From Liolophura sinensis (lineage: Eukaryota; Mollusca; Polyplacophora; Chitonida; Chitonidae), in contig NW_027018099.1 of NCBI RefSeq assembly GCF_032854445.1, positions 19,624 to 83,623 of the forward strand: 64,000 bases of DNA. The letters run 5' to 3'. The translations under genes and the position numbers were made by a program. Of the stretch, positions 47,942-60,027 are shown one piece after another; the first letter of the stretch is position 1, and every line of letters begins with the position of its first letter. The notes beneath the pieces are model-generated. The model was not told the DNA's origin. It worked only from the letters and a program-made list of their open reading frames with translations, and made no database searches.

Positions 47942-49590
47942 GTGCCCAGCAACGGCTCTTACTCCATGGAAACCAGGGAAATATGCAATTTTTTAACAGC
48001 TGCCGATGCCTGGCCCAATTCCGCATCTATTAGAACCTTATTGATGTGGTTCAGTGATCAGTTGTACTTTTTACAGCAGACTGTATCTAGTACATTGTGT
48101 TTTTTATGTACGAATGGTGTGGTTTTTCTACACGTAGATAAAGACATTGAGATTGTCTTGGACTTAGAAATAAGACAATTGCTGGGTGAGTTAAATGGGC
48201 TTAGCCCAAAGATTTGACGTCTTCTGGGCTACAGAAGGGCACATAACTTATAGTCAAAAGTTGAATATAGTAATGACCAGTCGCGATTGTACATAGTAGA
48301 ATGTATCCGATTTCAATTAACAAAAAGACCAGGCAAAAATGCAAAAGTGGAAAAACTGTTCCAGTGCTGCTGGTAAGAGACTAATCCGACGTATTTTGTC
48401 ACGAGAAATCGAATGGTGCAAACCGCGTTGCTCTCCGACCAATACTTTTGGCTGTAGCGACAATTGAATGATCATTGATGTCATAGTCACGTGCCCAGCA
48501 ACGGCTCTTACTCCATGGAAACCAGGGAAATATGCAATTTTTTAAACAGCTGCCGATGCCTGGCCCAATTCCGCATCTTTTAGAACCTTATTGATGTAGG
48601 TCAGTGATCAGTTGTACTTTTTACAGCAGACTGTATCTAGTACCTTGTGTTTTTTATGTACAAATGGTGTGGTTTTTCTACACGTAGATAAAGACATTGA
48701 GATTGTCTTGGACTTAAAAGTAAGACAATTGCTGGATGAGTTAAATGGGCTTAGCCCAAAGATTTGACGTCTTCTGGGCTACCGAAGGGCACATAACGTA
48801 TAGTTAAAAGTTGAATATAGTAACGACCAGTCGCGATTGTGCATAGTACAGTGTATCCGATTTCCATTAATAAAAAGACCAGGCAAAAATTCAATAGTGG
48901 AAAAACTGTTCCAGTGCTACTGGTAAGAGGCTAATCCGACGTATTTTGTCACGAGAAATCGAATGGTGCAAACCGCGTTGCTCTCCGACCAATACTTTTG
49001 GCTGTAGCGACAATTGAATGATCATTGATGTCATAGTCACGTGCCCAGCAACGGCTCTTACTCCATGGAAACCAGGGAAATTTGCAATTTTTTAAACAGC
49101 TGCCGATGCCTGGGCCAATTCCGCATCTTTTAGAACCTTATTGATGTGGTTCAGTGATCAGTTGTACTTTTTACAGCAGACTGTATCTAGTACCTTGTGT
49201 TTTTTATGTACAAATGGTGTGGTTTTTCTACACGTAGATAAAGACATTGAGATTGTCTTGGACTTAGAAGTAAGACAATTGCTGGGTGAGTTAAATGGGC
49301 TTAGCCCAAAGATTTGACGTCTTCTGGGCTACAGAAGGGCACATAACTTATAGTCAAAAGTTGAATATAGTAATGACCAGTCGCGATTGTACATAGTAGA
49401 ATGTATCCGATTTCAATTAACAAAAAGACCAGGCAAAAATGCAAAAGTGGAAAAACTGTTCCAGTGCTGTTGGTAAGAGACTAATCCGACGTATTTTGTC
49501 ACGAGAAATCGAATGGTGCAAACCGCGTTGCTCTCCGACCAATACTTTTGGCTGTAGCGACAATTGAATGATCATTGATGTCATAGTCAC
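47942..49590. repeat. A/I chimera followed by J and K'
   Basis: Unit 47942 begins as A and switches to I (GAAATAAG, GGGTGAG, CTACAGAAGG, GTACATAGTAGAATG) between about 48111 and 48166. Units 48491 (J) and 49041 (K', with ATTAATAAAAAG and AATTCAATAGTGG) follow in the usual order. Compared with A-D-E-I-J-K', exactly three unit lengths are missing. Confidence 0.86.
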
Positions 49591-51239
49591 GTGCCCAGCA
49601 ACGGCTCTTACTCCATGGAAACCAGGGAAATATGCAATTTTTTAACAGCTGCCGATGCCTGGCCCAATTCCGCATCTTTTAGAACCTTATTGATGTGGTT
49701 CAGTGATCAGTTGTACTTTTTACAGCAGACTGTATCTAGTACATTGTGTTTTTTATGTACGAATGGTGTGGTTTTTCTACACGTAGATAAAGACATTGAG
49801 ATTGTCTTGGACTTAAAAGTAAGACAATTGCTGGATGAGTTAAATGGGCTTAGCCCAAAGATTTGACGTCTTCTGGGCTACCGAAGGGCACATAACGTAT
49901 AGTTAAAAGTTGAATATAGTAACGACCAGTCGCGATTGTGCATAGTACAGTGTATCCGATTTCAATTAACAAAAAGACCAGGCAAAAATGCAAAAGTGGA
50001 AAAACTGTTCCAGTGCTGCTGGTAAGAGGCTAATCCGACGTATTTTGTCACGAGAAATCGAATGGTGCAAACCGCGTTGCTCTCCGACCAATACTTTTGG
50101 CTGTAGCGACAATTGAATGATCATTGATGTCATAGTCACGTGCCCAGCAACGGCTCTTACTCCATGGAAACCAGGGAAATTTGCAATTTTTTAAACAGCT
50201 GCCGATGCCTGGGCCAATTCCGCATCTTTTAGAACCTTATTGATGTGGGTCAGTGATCAGTTGTACTTTTTACAGCAGACTGTATCTAGTACCTTGTGTT
50301 TTTTATGTACAAATGGTGTGGTTTTTCTACACGTAGATAAAGACATTGAGATTGTCTTGGACTTAAAAGTAAGACAATTGCTGGATGAGTTAAATGGGCT
50401 TAGCCCAAAGATTTGACGTCTTCTGGGCTACCGAAGGGCACATAACGTATAGTTAAAAGTTGAATATAGTAACGACCAGTCGCGATTGTGCATAGTACAG
50501 TGTATCCGATTTCAATTAACAAAAAGACCAGGCAAAAATGCAAAAGTGGAAAAACTGTTCCAGTGCTGCTGGTAAGAGACTAATCCGACGTATTTTGTCA
50601 CGAGAAATCGAATGGTGCAAACCGCGTTGCTCTCCAACCAATACTTTTGGCTGTAGCGACAATTGAATGATCATTGATGTCATAGTCACGTGCCCAGCAA
50701 CGGCTCTTACTCCATGGAAACCAGGGAAATTTGCAATTTTTTAAACAGCTGCCGATGCCTGGGCCAATTCCGCATCTTTTAGAACCTTATTGATGTGGGT
50801 CAGTGATCAGTTGTACTTTTTACAGCAGACTGTATCTAGTACCTTGTGTTTTTTATGTACAAATGGTGTGGTTTTTCTACACGTAGATAAAGACATTGAG
50901 ATTGTCTTGGACTTAAAAGTAAGACAATTGCTGGATGAGTTAAATGGGCTTAGCCTAAAGATTTGACGTCTTCTGGGCTACCGAAGGGCACATAACGTAT
51001 AGTTAAAAGTTGAATATAGTAACGACCAGTCGCGATTGTGCATAGTACAGTGTATCCGATTTCAATTAACAAAAAGACCAGGCAAAAATGCAAAAGTGGA
51101 AAAACTGTTCCAGTGCTGCTGGTAAGAGACTAACCCGACGTATTTTGTCACGAGAAATCGAATGGTGCAAACCGCGTTGCTCTCCGACCAATACTTTTGG
51201 CTGTAGCGACAATTGAATGATCATTGATGTCATAGTCAC
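49591..51239. repeat. A-B-B
   Basis: Units start at 49591, 50140 and 50690. The A unit has CTTTTAG where A normally has CTATTAG. The second B ends in AGCCTAAAG and has the private CTCTCCAACC in its entry linker. It leads to A through GAGACTAACCC, the same entry as at 19926 and 60028. Confidence 0.84.
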
Positions 51240-53434
51240 GTGCCCAGCAACGGCTCTTACTCCATGGAAACCAGGGAAATATGCAATTTTTTAACAGCTG
51301 CCGATGCCTGGCCCAATTCCGCATCTATTAGAACCTTATTGATGTGGTTCAGTGATCAGTTGTACTTTTTACAGCAGACTGTATCTAGTACATTGTGTTT
51401 TTTATGTACGAATGGTGTGGTTTTTCTACACGTAGATAAAGACATTGAGATTGTCTTGGACTTAAAAGTAAGACAATTGCTGGATGAGTTAAATGGGCTT
51501 AGCCCAAAGATTTGACGTCTTCTGGGCTACCGAAGGGCACATAACGTATAGTTAAAAGTTGAATATAGTAACGACCAGTCGCGATTGTGCATAGTACAGT
51601 GTATCCGATTTCAATTAACAAAAAGACCAGGCAAAAATTCAAAAGTGGAAAAACTGTTCCAGTGCTACTGGTAAGAGGCTAATCCGACGTATTTTGTCAC
51701 GAGAAATCGAATGGTGCAAACCGCGTTGCTCTCCGACCAATACTTTTGGCTGTAGCCACAATTGAATGATCATTGATGTCATAGTCACGTGCCCAGCAAC
51801 GGCTCTTACTCCATGGAAACCAGGGAAATTTGCAATTTTTTAAACAGCTGCCGATGCCTGGGCCAATTCCGCATCTTTTAGAACCTTATTGATGTGGGTC
51901 AGTGATCAGTTGTACTTTTTACAACAGACTGTATCTAGTACCTTGTGTTTTTTATGTACAAATGGTGTGGTTTTTCTACACGTAGATAAAGACATTGAGA
52001 TTGTCTTGGACTTAAAAGTAACACAATTGCTGGATGAGTTAAATGGGCTTAGCCCAAAGATTTGACGTCTTCTGGGCTACCGAAGGGCACATAACGTATA
52101 GTTAAAAGTTGAATATAGTAACGACCAGTCGCGATTGTGCATAGTACAGTGTATCCGATTTCAATTAACAAAAAGACCAGGCAAAAATGCAAAAGTGGAA
52201 AAACTGTTCCAGTGCTGCTGGTAAGAGGCTAATCCGACGTATTTTGTCAAGAGAAATCGAATGGTGCAAATCGCGTTGCTCTCCGACCTATACTTTTGGC
52301 TGTAGCGACAATTGAATGATCATTGATGTCATAGTCACGTGCCCAGCAACGGCTCTTACTCCATGGAAACCAGGGAAATTTGCAATTTTTTAACAGCTGC
52401 CGATGCCTGGGCCAATTCCGCATCTTTTAGAACCTTATTGATTTGGGTCAGTGATCAGTTGTACTTTTTACAGCAGACTGTATCTAGTACCTTGTGTTTT
52501 TTATGTACAAATGGTGTGGTTTTTCTACACGTAGATAAAGACATTGAGATTGTCTTGGACTTAGAAGTAAGACAATTGCTGGGTGAGTTTAATGGGTTTA
52601 GCCCAAAGACTTGACGTCTTCTGGGCTACCGAAGGGCACATAACTTATAGTCAAAAGTTGAATATAGTAATGACCAGTCGCGATTGCACATAGTACAGTG
52701 TAGCCGATTTCCATTAACAAAAAGACCAGGCAAAAATGCAAAGTGGAAAAACTGTTCCAGTGCTACTGGTAAGAGGCTAATCCGACGTATTTTGTCACGA
52801 GAAATCGAATGGTGCAAACCGCGTTGCTCTCCGACCAATACTTTTGGCTGCACCAACAATTGAATGATCATTGATGTCATAGTCACGTGCCCAGCAACGG
52901 CTCTTACTCCATGGAAACCAGGGAAATATGCAATTTTTTAACAGCTGCCGATGCCTGGCCCAATTCCGCATCTATTAGAACCTTATTGATGTGGTTCAGT
53001 GATCAGTTGTACTTTTTACAGCAGACTGTATCTAGTACCTTGTGTTTTTTATGTACGAATGGTGTGGTTTTTCTACACGTAGATAAAGACATTGAGATTG
53101 TCTTGGACTTAGAAGTAAGACAATTGCTGGGTGAGTTTAATGGGTTTAGCCCAAAGACTTGACGTCTTCTGGGCTACCGAAGGGCACATAACTTAAAGTC
53201 AAAAGTTGAATATAGTAATGACCAGTCGCGATTGCACATAGTACAGTGTAGCCGATTTCCATTAACAAAAAGACCAGGCAAAAATGCAAAGTGGAAAAAC
53301 TGTTCCAGTGCTACTGGTAAGAGGCTAATCCGACGTATTTTGTCACGAGAAATCGAATGGTGCAAATCGCGTTGCTCTCCGACCAATACTTTTGGCTGCA
53401 CCAACAATTGAATGATCATTGATGTCATAGTCAC
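51240..53434. repeat. Core module A-F-C plus A'/C chimera
   Basis: Units start at 51240, 51789, 52339 and 52887. A, F and C match 19926-21572 at a constant offset of 31,314 bp. Unit 52887 has an A' head but switches to the C tail (GAAGTAAG, GTTTAAT, AAAGACTTG) between about 53057 and 53111 and ends with the GCTGCACCAAC linker, so an A' unit follows an A'/C unit. Confidence 0.87.
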
Positions 53435-55083
53435 GTGCCCAGCAACGGCTCTTACTCCATGGAAACCAGGGAAATATGCAATTTTTTAACAGCTGCCGAT
53501 GCCTGGCCCAATTCCGCATCTATTAGAACCTTATTGATGTGGTTCAGTGATCAGTTGTACTTTTTACAGCAGACTGTATCTAGTACCTTGTGTTTTTTTA
53601 TGTACGAATGGTGTGGTTTTTCTACACGTAGATAAAGACATTGAGATTGTCTTGGACTTAAAAGTAAGACAATTGCTGGATGAGTTAAATGGGCTTAGCC
53701 CAAAGATTTGACGTCTTCTGGGCTACCGAAGGGCACATAACGTATAGTTAAAAGTTGAATATAGTAACGACCAGTCGCGATTGTTGCATAGTACAGTGTA
53801 TCCGATTTCAATTACAAAAGACCAGGCAAAAATGCAAAAGTGGAAAAAACTGTTCCAGTGCTACTGGTAAGAGGCTAATCGACGTATTTGTCACGAGAAA
53901 TCGAAATGGTGCAAACCGCGTTGCTCTCCGACCAATACTTTTGGCTGTAGCCACAATTGAATGATCATTGATGTCATAGTCACGTGCCCAGCAACGGCTC
54001 TTACTCCATGGAAACCAGGGAAATTTGCAATTTTTTAAACAGCTGCGATGCCTGGGCCAATTCCGCATCTTTTAGAACCTTATTGATGTGGGTCAGTGAT
54101 CAGTTGTACTTTTTACAGCAGACTGTATCTAGTACCTTGTGTTTTTTATGTACGAATGGTGTGGTTTTTCCTACACGTAGATAAAGACATTGAGATTGTC
54201 TTGGACTTAAAAGTAAGACAATTGCTGGATGAGTTAAATGGGCTTAGCCCAAAGATTTGACGTCTTCTGGGCTACCGAAGGGCACATAAAGTATAGTTAA
54301 AAGTTGAATATAGTAACGACCAGTCGCGATTGTGCATAGTACAGTGTATCCGATTTCAATTAACAAAAAGACCAGGCAAAAATGCAAAAGTGGAAAAACT
54401 GTTCCAGTGCTACTGGTAAGAGGCTAATCCGACGTATTTTGTCACGAGAAATCGAATGGTGCAAACCGCGTTGCTCTCCGACCAATACTTTTGGCTGTAG
54501 CGACAATTGAATGATCATTGATGTCATAGTCACGTGCCCAGCAACGGCTCTTACTCCATGGAAACCAGGGAAATTTGCAATTTTTTAAACAGCTGCCGAT
54601 GCCTGGGCCAATTCCGCATCTTTTAGAACCTTATTGATGTGGGTCAGTGATCAGTTGTACTTTTTACAGCAGACTGTATCTAGTACCTTGTGTTTTTTAT
54701 GTACAAATGGTGTGGTTTTTCTACACGTAGATAAAGACATTGAGATTGTCTTGGACTTAAAAGTAAGACAATTGCTGGATGAGTTAAATGGGCTTAGCCT
54801 AAAGATTTGACGTCTTCTGGGCTACCGAAGGGCACATAACTTATAGTCAAAAGTTGAATATAGTAATGACCAGTCGCAATTGCACATAGTACAGTGTAGC
54901 CGATTTCCATTAACAAAAAGACCAGGCAAAAAATGCAAAGTGGAAAAACTGTTCCAGTGCTACTGGTAAGAGGCTAATCCGACGTATTTTGTCACGAGAA
55001 ATCGAATGGTGCAAACCGCGTTGCTCTCCGACCAATACTTTTGGCTGTAGCGACAATTGAATGATCATTGATGTCATAGTCAC
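53435..55083. repeat. A'-B-B block with dense indels
   Basis: Units start at 53435, 53984 and 54534. The A' unit has an extra T in the T run near 53590, and unit 53984 has several lost or gained single bases. Unit 54534 is a clean B with AGCCTAAAG that leads through TCGCAATTGCAC to A. Confidence 0.82.
53590..54295. other. Second indel-rich stretch / possible low-quality consensus
   Basis: Within about 700 bp there are extra bases at about 53590 (T), 53784 (T), 53845 (A), 53905 (A) and 54171 (C), and missing bases near 53814 (two A), 53880 (C), 53889 (T) and 54047 (C), plus AACGTAT changed to AAAGTAT near 54290. Flanking units are clean on both sides apart from one extra A near 54931. Confidence 0.65.
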
Positions 55084-58000
55084 GTGCCCAGCAACGGCTC
55101 TTACTCCATGGAAACCAGGGAAATATGCAATTTTTTAACAGCTGCCGATGCCTGGCCCAATTCCGCATCTATTAGAACCTTATTGATGTGGTTCAGTGAT
55201 CAGTTGTACTTTTTACAGCAGACTGTATCTAGTACATTGTGTTTTTTATGTACGAATGGTGTGGTTTTTCTACACGTAGATAAAGACATTGAGATTGTCT
55301 TGGACTTAAAAGTAAGACAATTGCTGGATGAGTTAAATGGGCTTAGCCCAAAGATTTGACGTCTTCTGGGCTACCGAAGGGCACATAACGTATAGTTCAA
55401 AGTTGAATATAGTAACGACCAGTCGCGATTGTGCATAGTACAGTGTATCCGATTTCAATTAACAAAAATACCAGGCAAAAATTCAAAAGTGGAAAAACTG
55501 TTCCAGTGCTACTGGTAAGAGGCTAATCCGACGTATTTTGTCACGAGAAATCGAATGGTGCAAACCGCGTTGCTCTCCGACCAATACTTTTGGCTGTAGC
55601 CACAATTGAATGATCATTGATGTCATAGTCACGTGCCCAGCAACGGCTCTTACTCCATGGAAACCAGGGAAATTTGCAATTTTTTAAACAGCTGCCGATG
55701 CCTGGGCCAATTCCGCATCTTTTAGAACCTTATTGATGTGGGTCAGTGATCAGTTGTACTTTTTACAACAGACTGTATCTAGTACCTTGTGTTTTTTATG
55801 TACAAATGGTGTGGTTTTTCTACACGTAGATAAAGACATTGAGATTGTCTTGGACTTAAAAGTAACACAATTGCTGGATGAGTTAAATGGGCTTAGCCCA
55901 AAGATTTGACGTCTTCTGGGCTACCGAAGGGCACATAACGTATAGTTAAAAGTTGAATATAGTAACGACCAGTTGCGATTGTGCATAGTACAGTGTATCC
56001 GATTTCAATTAACAAAAAGACCAGGCAAAAATGCAAAAGTGGAAAAACTGTTCCAGTGCTGCTGGTAAGAGGCTAATCCGACGTATTTTGTCAAGAGAAA
56101 TCGAATGGTGCAAATCGCGTTGCTCTCCGACCTATACTTTTGGCTGTAGCGACAATTGAATGATCATTGATGTCATAGTCACGTGCCCAGCAACGGCTCT
56201 TACTCCATGGAAACCAGGGAAATTTGCAATTTTTTAACAGCTGCCGATGCCTGGGCCAATTCCGCATCTTTTAGAACCTTATTGATTTGGGTCAGTGATC
56301 AGTTGTACTTTTTACAGCAGACTGTATCTAGTACCTTGTGTTTTTTATGTACAAATGGTGTGGTTTTTCTACACGTAGATAAAGACATTGAGATTGTCTT
56401 GGACTTAGAAGTAAGACAATTGCTGGGTGAGTTTAATGGGTTTAGCCCAAAGACTTGACGTCTTCTGGGCTACCGAAGGGCACATAACTTATAGTCAAAA
56501 GTTGAATATAGTAATGACCAGTCGCGATTGCACATAGTACAGTGTAGCCGATTTCCATTAACAAAAAGACCAGGCAAAAATGCAAAGTGGAAAAACTGTT
56601 CCAGTGCTACTGGTAAGAGGCTAATCCGACGTATTTTGTCACGAGAAATCGAATGGTGCAAACCGCGTTGCTCTCCGACCAATACTTTTGGCTGCACCAA
56701 CAATTGAATGATCATTGATGTCATAGTCACGTGCCCAGCAACGGCTCTTACTCCATGGAAACCAGGGAAATATGCAATTTTTTAACAGCTGCCGATGCCT
56801 GGCCCAATTCCGCATCTATTAGAACCTTATTGATGTGGTTCAGTGATCAGTTGTACTTTTTACAGCAGACTGTATCTAGTACCTTGTGTTTTTTATGTAC
56901 GAATGGTGTGGTTTTTCTACACGTAGATAAAGACATTGAGATTGTCTTGGACTTAAAAGTAAGACAATTGCTGGATGAGTTAAATGGGCTTAGCCCAAAG
57001 ATTTGACGTCTTCTGGGCTACCGAAGGGCACATAACGTATAGTTAAAAGTTGAATATAGTAACGACCAGTCGCGATTGTGCATAGTACAGTGTAGCCGAT
57101 TTCAATTAACAAAAAGACCAGGCAAAAATGCAAAAGTGGAAAAACTGTTCCAGTGCTACTGGTAAGAGGCTAATCCGACGTATTTTGTCACGAGAAATCG
57201 AATGGTGCAAACCGCGTTGCTCTCCGACCAATACTTTTGGCTGTAGCGACAATTGAATGATCATTGATGTCATAGTCACGTGCCCAGCAACGGCTCTTAC
57301 TCCATGGAAACCAGGGAAATTTGCAATTTTTTAAACAGCTGCCGATGCCTGGGCCAATTCCGCATCTTTTAGAACCTTATTGATGTGGGTCAGTGATCAG
57401 TTGTACTTTTTACAGCAGACTGTATCTAGTACCTTGTGTTTTTTATGTACAAATGGTGTGGTTTTTCTACACGTAGATAAAGACATTGAGATTGTCTTGG
57501 ACTTAAAAGTAAGACAATTGCTGGATGAGTTAAATGGGCTTAGCCTAAAGATTTGACGTCTTCTGGGCTACCGAAGGGCACATAACGTATAGTTAAAAGT
57601 TGAATATAGTAACGACCAGTCGCGATTGTGCATAGTACAGTGTAGCCGATTTCAATTAACAAAAAGACCAGGCAAAAATGCAAAAGTGGAAAAACTGTTC
57701 CAGTGCTACTGGTAAGAGGCTAATCCGACGTATTTTGTCACGAGAAATCGAATGGTGCAAACCGCGTTGCTCTCCGACCAATACTTTTGGCTGTAGCGAC
57801 AATTGAATGATCATTGATGTCATAGTCACGTGCCCAGCAACGGCTCTTACTCCATGGAAACCAGGGAAATTTGCAATTTTTTAAACAGCTGCCGATGCCT
57901 GGGCCAATTCCGCATCTTTTAGAACCTTATTGATGTGGGTCAGTGATCAGTTGTACTTTTTACAGCAGACTGTATCTAGTACCTTGTGTTTTTTATGTAC

Positions 58001-58378
58001 AAATGGTGTGGTTTTTCTACACGTAGATAAAGACATTGAGATTGTCTTGGACTTAAAAGTAAGACAATTGCTGGATGAGTTAAATGGGCTTAGCCTAAAG
58101 ATTTGACGTCTTCTGGGCTACCGAAGGGCACATAACTTATAGTCAAAAGTTGAATATAGTAATGACCAGTCGCAATTGCACATAGTACAGTGTAGCCGAT
58201 TTCCATTAACAAAAAGACCAGGCAAAAATGCAAAGTGGAAAAACTGTTCCAGTGCTACTGGTAAGAGGCTAATCCGACGTATTTTGTCACGAGAAATCGA
58301 ATGGTGCAAACCGCGTTGCTCTCCGACCAATACTTTTGGCTGTAGCGACAATTGAATGATCATTGATGTCATAGTCAC
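55084..58378. repeat. A-F-C-A'-B-B block
   Basis: Units start at 55084, 55633, 56183, 56731, 57280 and 57830. A-F-C-A' matches the core at 60028 at a constant offset of 4,944 bp. The two B units both enter through GTAGCCGATTTCAATT with GCTACTGG and end in AGCCTAAAG; they look like a local duplicate of one unit. Confidence 0.88.
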
Positions 58379-60027
58379 GTGCCCAGCAACGGCTCTTACT
58401 CCATGGAAACCAGGGAAATATGCAATTTTTTAACAGCTGCCGATGCCTGGCCCAATTCCGCATCTATTAGAACCTTATTGATGTGGTTCAGTGATCAGTT
58501 GTACTTTTTACAGCAGACTGTATCTAGTACATTGTGTTTTTTATGTACGAATGGTGTGGTTTTTCTACACGTAGATAAAGACATTGAGATTGTCTTGGAC
58601 TTAAAAGTAAGACAATTGCTGGATGAGTTAAATGGGCTTAGCCCAAAGATTTGACGTCTTCTGGGCTACCGAAGGGCACATAACGTATAGTTAAAAGTTG
58701 AATATAGTAACGACCAGTCGCGATTGTGCATAGTACAGTGTATCCGATTTCAATTAACAAAAAGACCAGGCAAAAATGCAAAAGTGGAAAAACTGTTCCA
58801 GTGCTGCTGGTAAGAGGCTAATCCGACGTATTTTGTCAAGAGAAATCGAATGGTGCAAATCGCGTTGCTCTCCGACCAATACTTTTGGCTGTAGCGACAA
58901 TTGAATGATCATTGATGTCATAGTCACGTGCCCAGCAACGGCTCTTACTCCATGGAAACCAGGGAAATTTGCAATTTTTTAAACAGCTGCCGATGCCTGG
59001 GCCAATTCCGCATCTTTTAGAACCTTATTGATGTGGGTCAGTGATCAGTTGTACTTTTTACAGCAGACTGTATCTAGTACCTTGTGTTTTTTAAGTACAA
59101 ATGGTGTGGTTTTTCTACACGTAGATAAAGACATTGAGATTGTCTTGGACTTAAAAGTAAGACAATTGCTGGATGAGTTAAATGGGCTTAGCCCAAAGAT
59201 TTGACGTCTTCTGGGCTACCGAAGGGCACATAACGTATAGTTAAAAGTTGAATATAGTAACGACCAGTCGCGATTGTGCATAGTACAGTGTATCCGATTT
59301 CAATTAACAAAAAGACCAGGCAAAAATGCAAAAGTGGAAAAACTGTTCCAGTGCTACTGGGAAGAGGCTAATCCGACGTATTTTGCCACGAGAAATCGAA
59401 TGGTGCAAACCGCGTTGCTCTCCGACCAATACTTTTGGCTGTAGCGACAATTGAATGATCATTGATGTCATAGTCACGTGCCCAGCAACGGCTCTTACTC
59501 CATGGAAACCAGGGAAATTTGCAATTTTTTAAACAGCTGCCGATGCCTGGGCCAATTCCGCATCTTTTAGAACCTTATTGATGTGGGTCAGTGATCAGTT
59601 GTACTTTTTACAGCAGACTGTATCTAGTACCTTGTGTTTTTTATGTACAAATGGTGTGGTTTTTCTACACGTAGATAAAGACATTGAGATTGTCTTGGAC
59701 TTAAAAGTAAGACAATTGCTGGATGAGTTAAATGGGCTTAGCCTAAAGATTTGACGTCTTCTGGGCTACCGAAGGGCACATAACGTATAGTTAAAAGTTG
59801 AATATAGTAACGACCAGTCGCGATTGTGCATAGTACAGTGTATCCGATTTCAATTAACAAAAAGACCAGGCAAAAATGCAAAAGTGGAAAAACTGTTCCA
59901 GTGCTGCTGGTAAGAGACTAACCCGACGTATTTTGTCACGAGAAATCGAATGGTGCAAACCGCGTTGCTCTCCGACCAATACTTTTGGCTGTAGCGACAA
60001 TTGAATGATCATTGATGTCATAGTCAC
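58379..60027. repeat. Module A-D-E (second copy of 18277-19925)
   Basis: Units start at 58379, 58928 and 59478. Class markers (GTCAAGAG, TTAAGTAC, TGGGAAGAGG, TTGCCACG, AGCCTAAAG) and all spacings equal those at 18277, 40,102 bp upstream. Confidence 0.9.
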
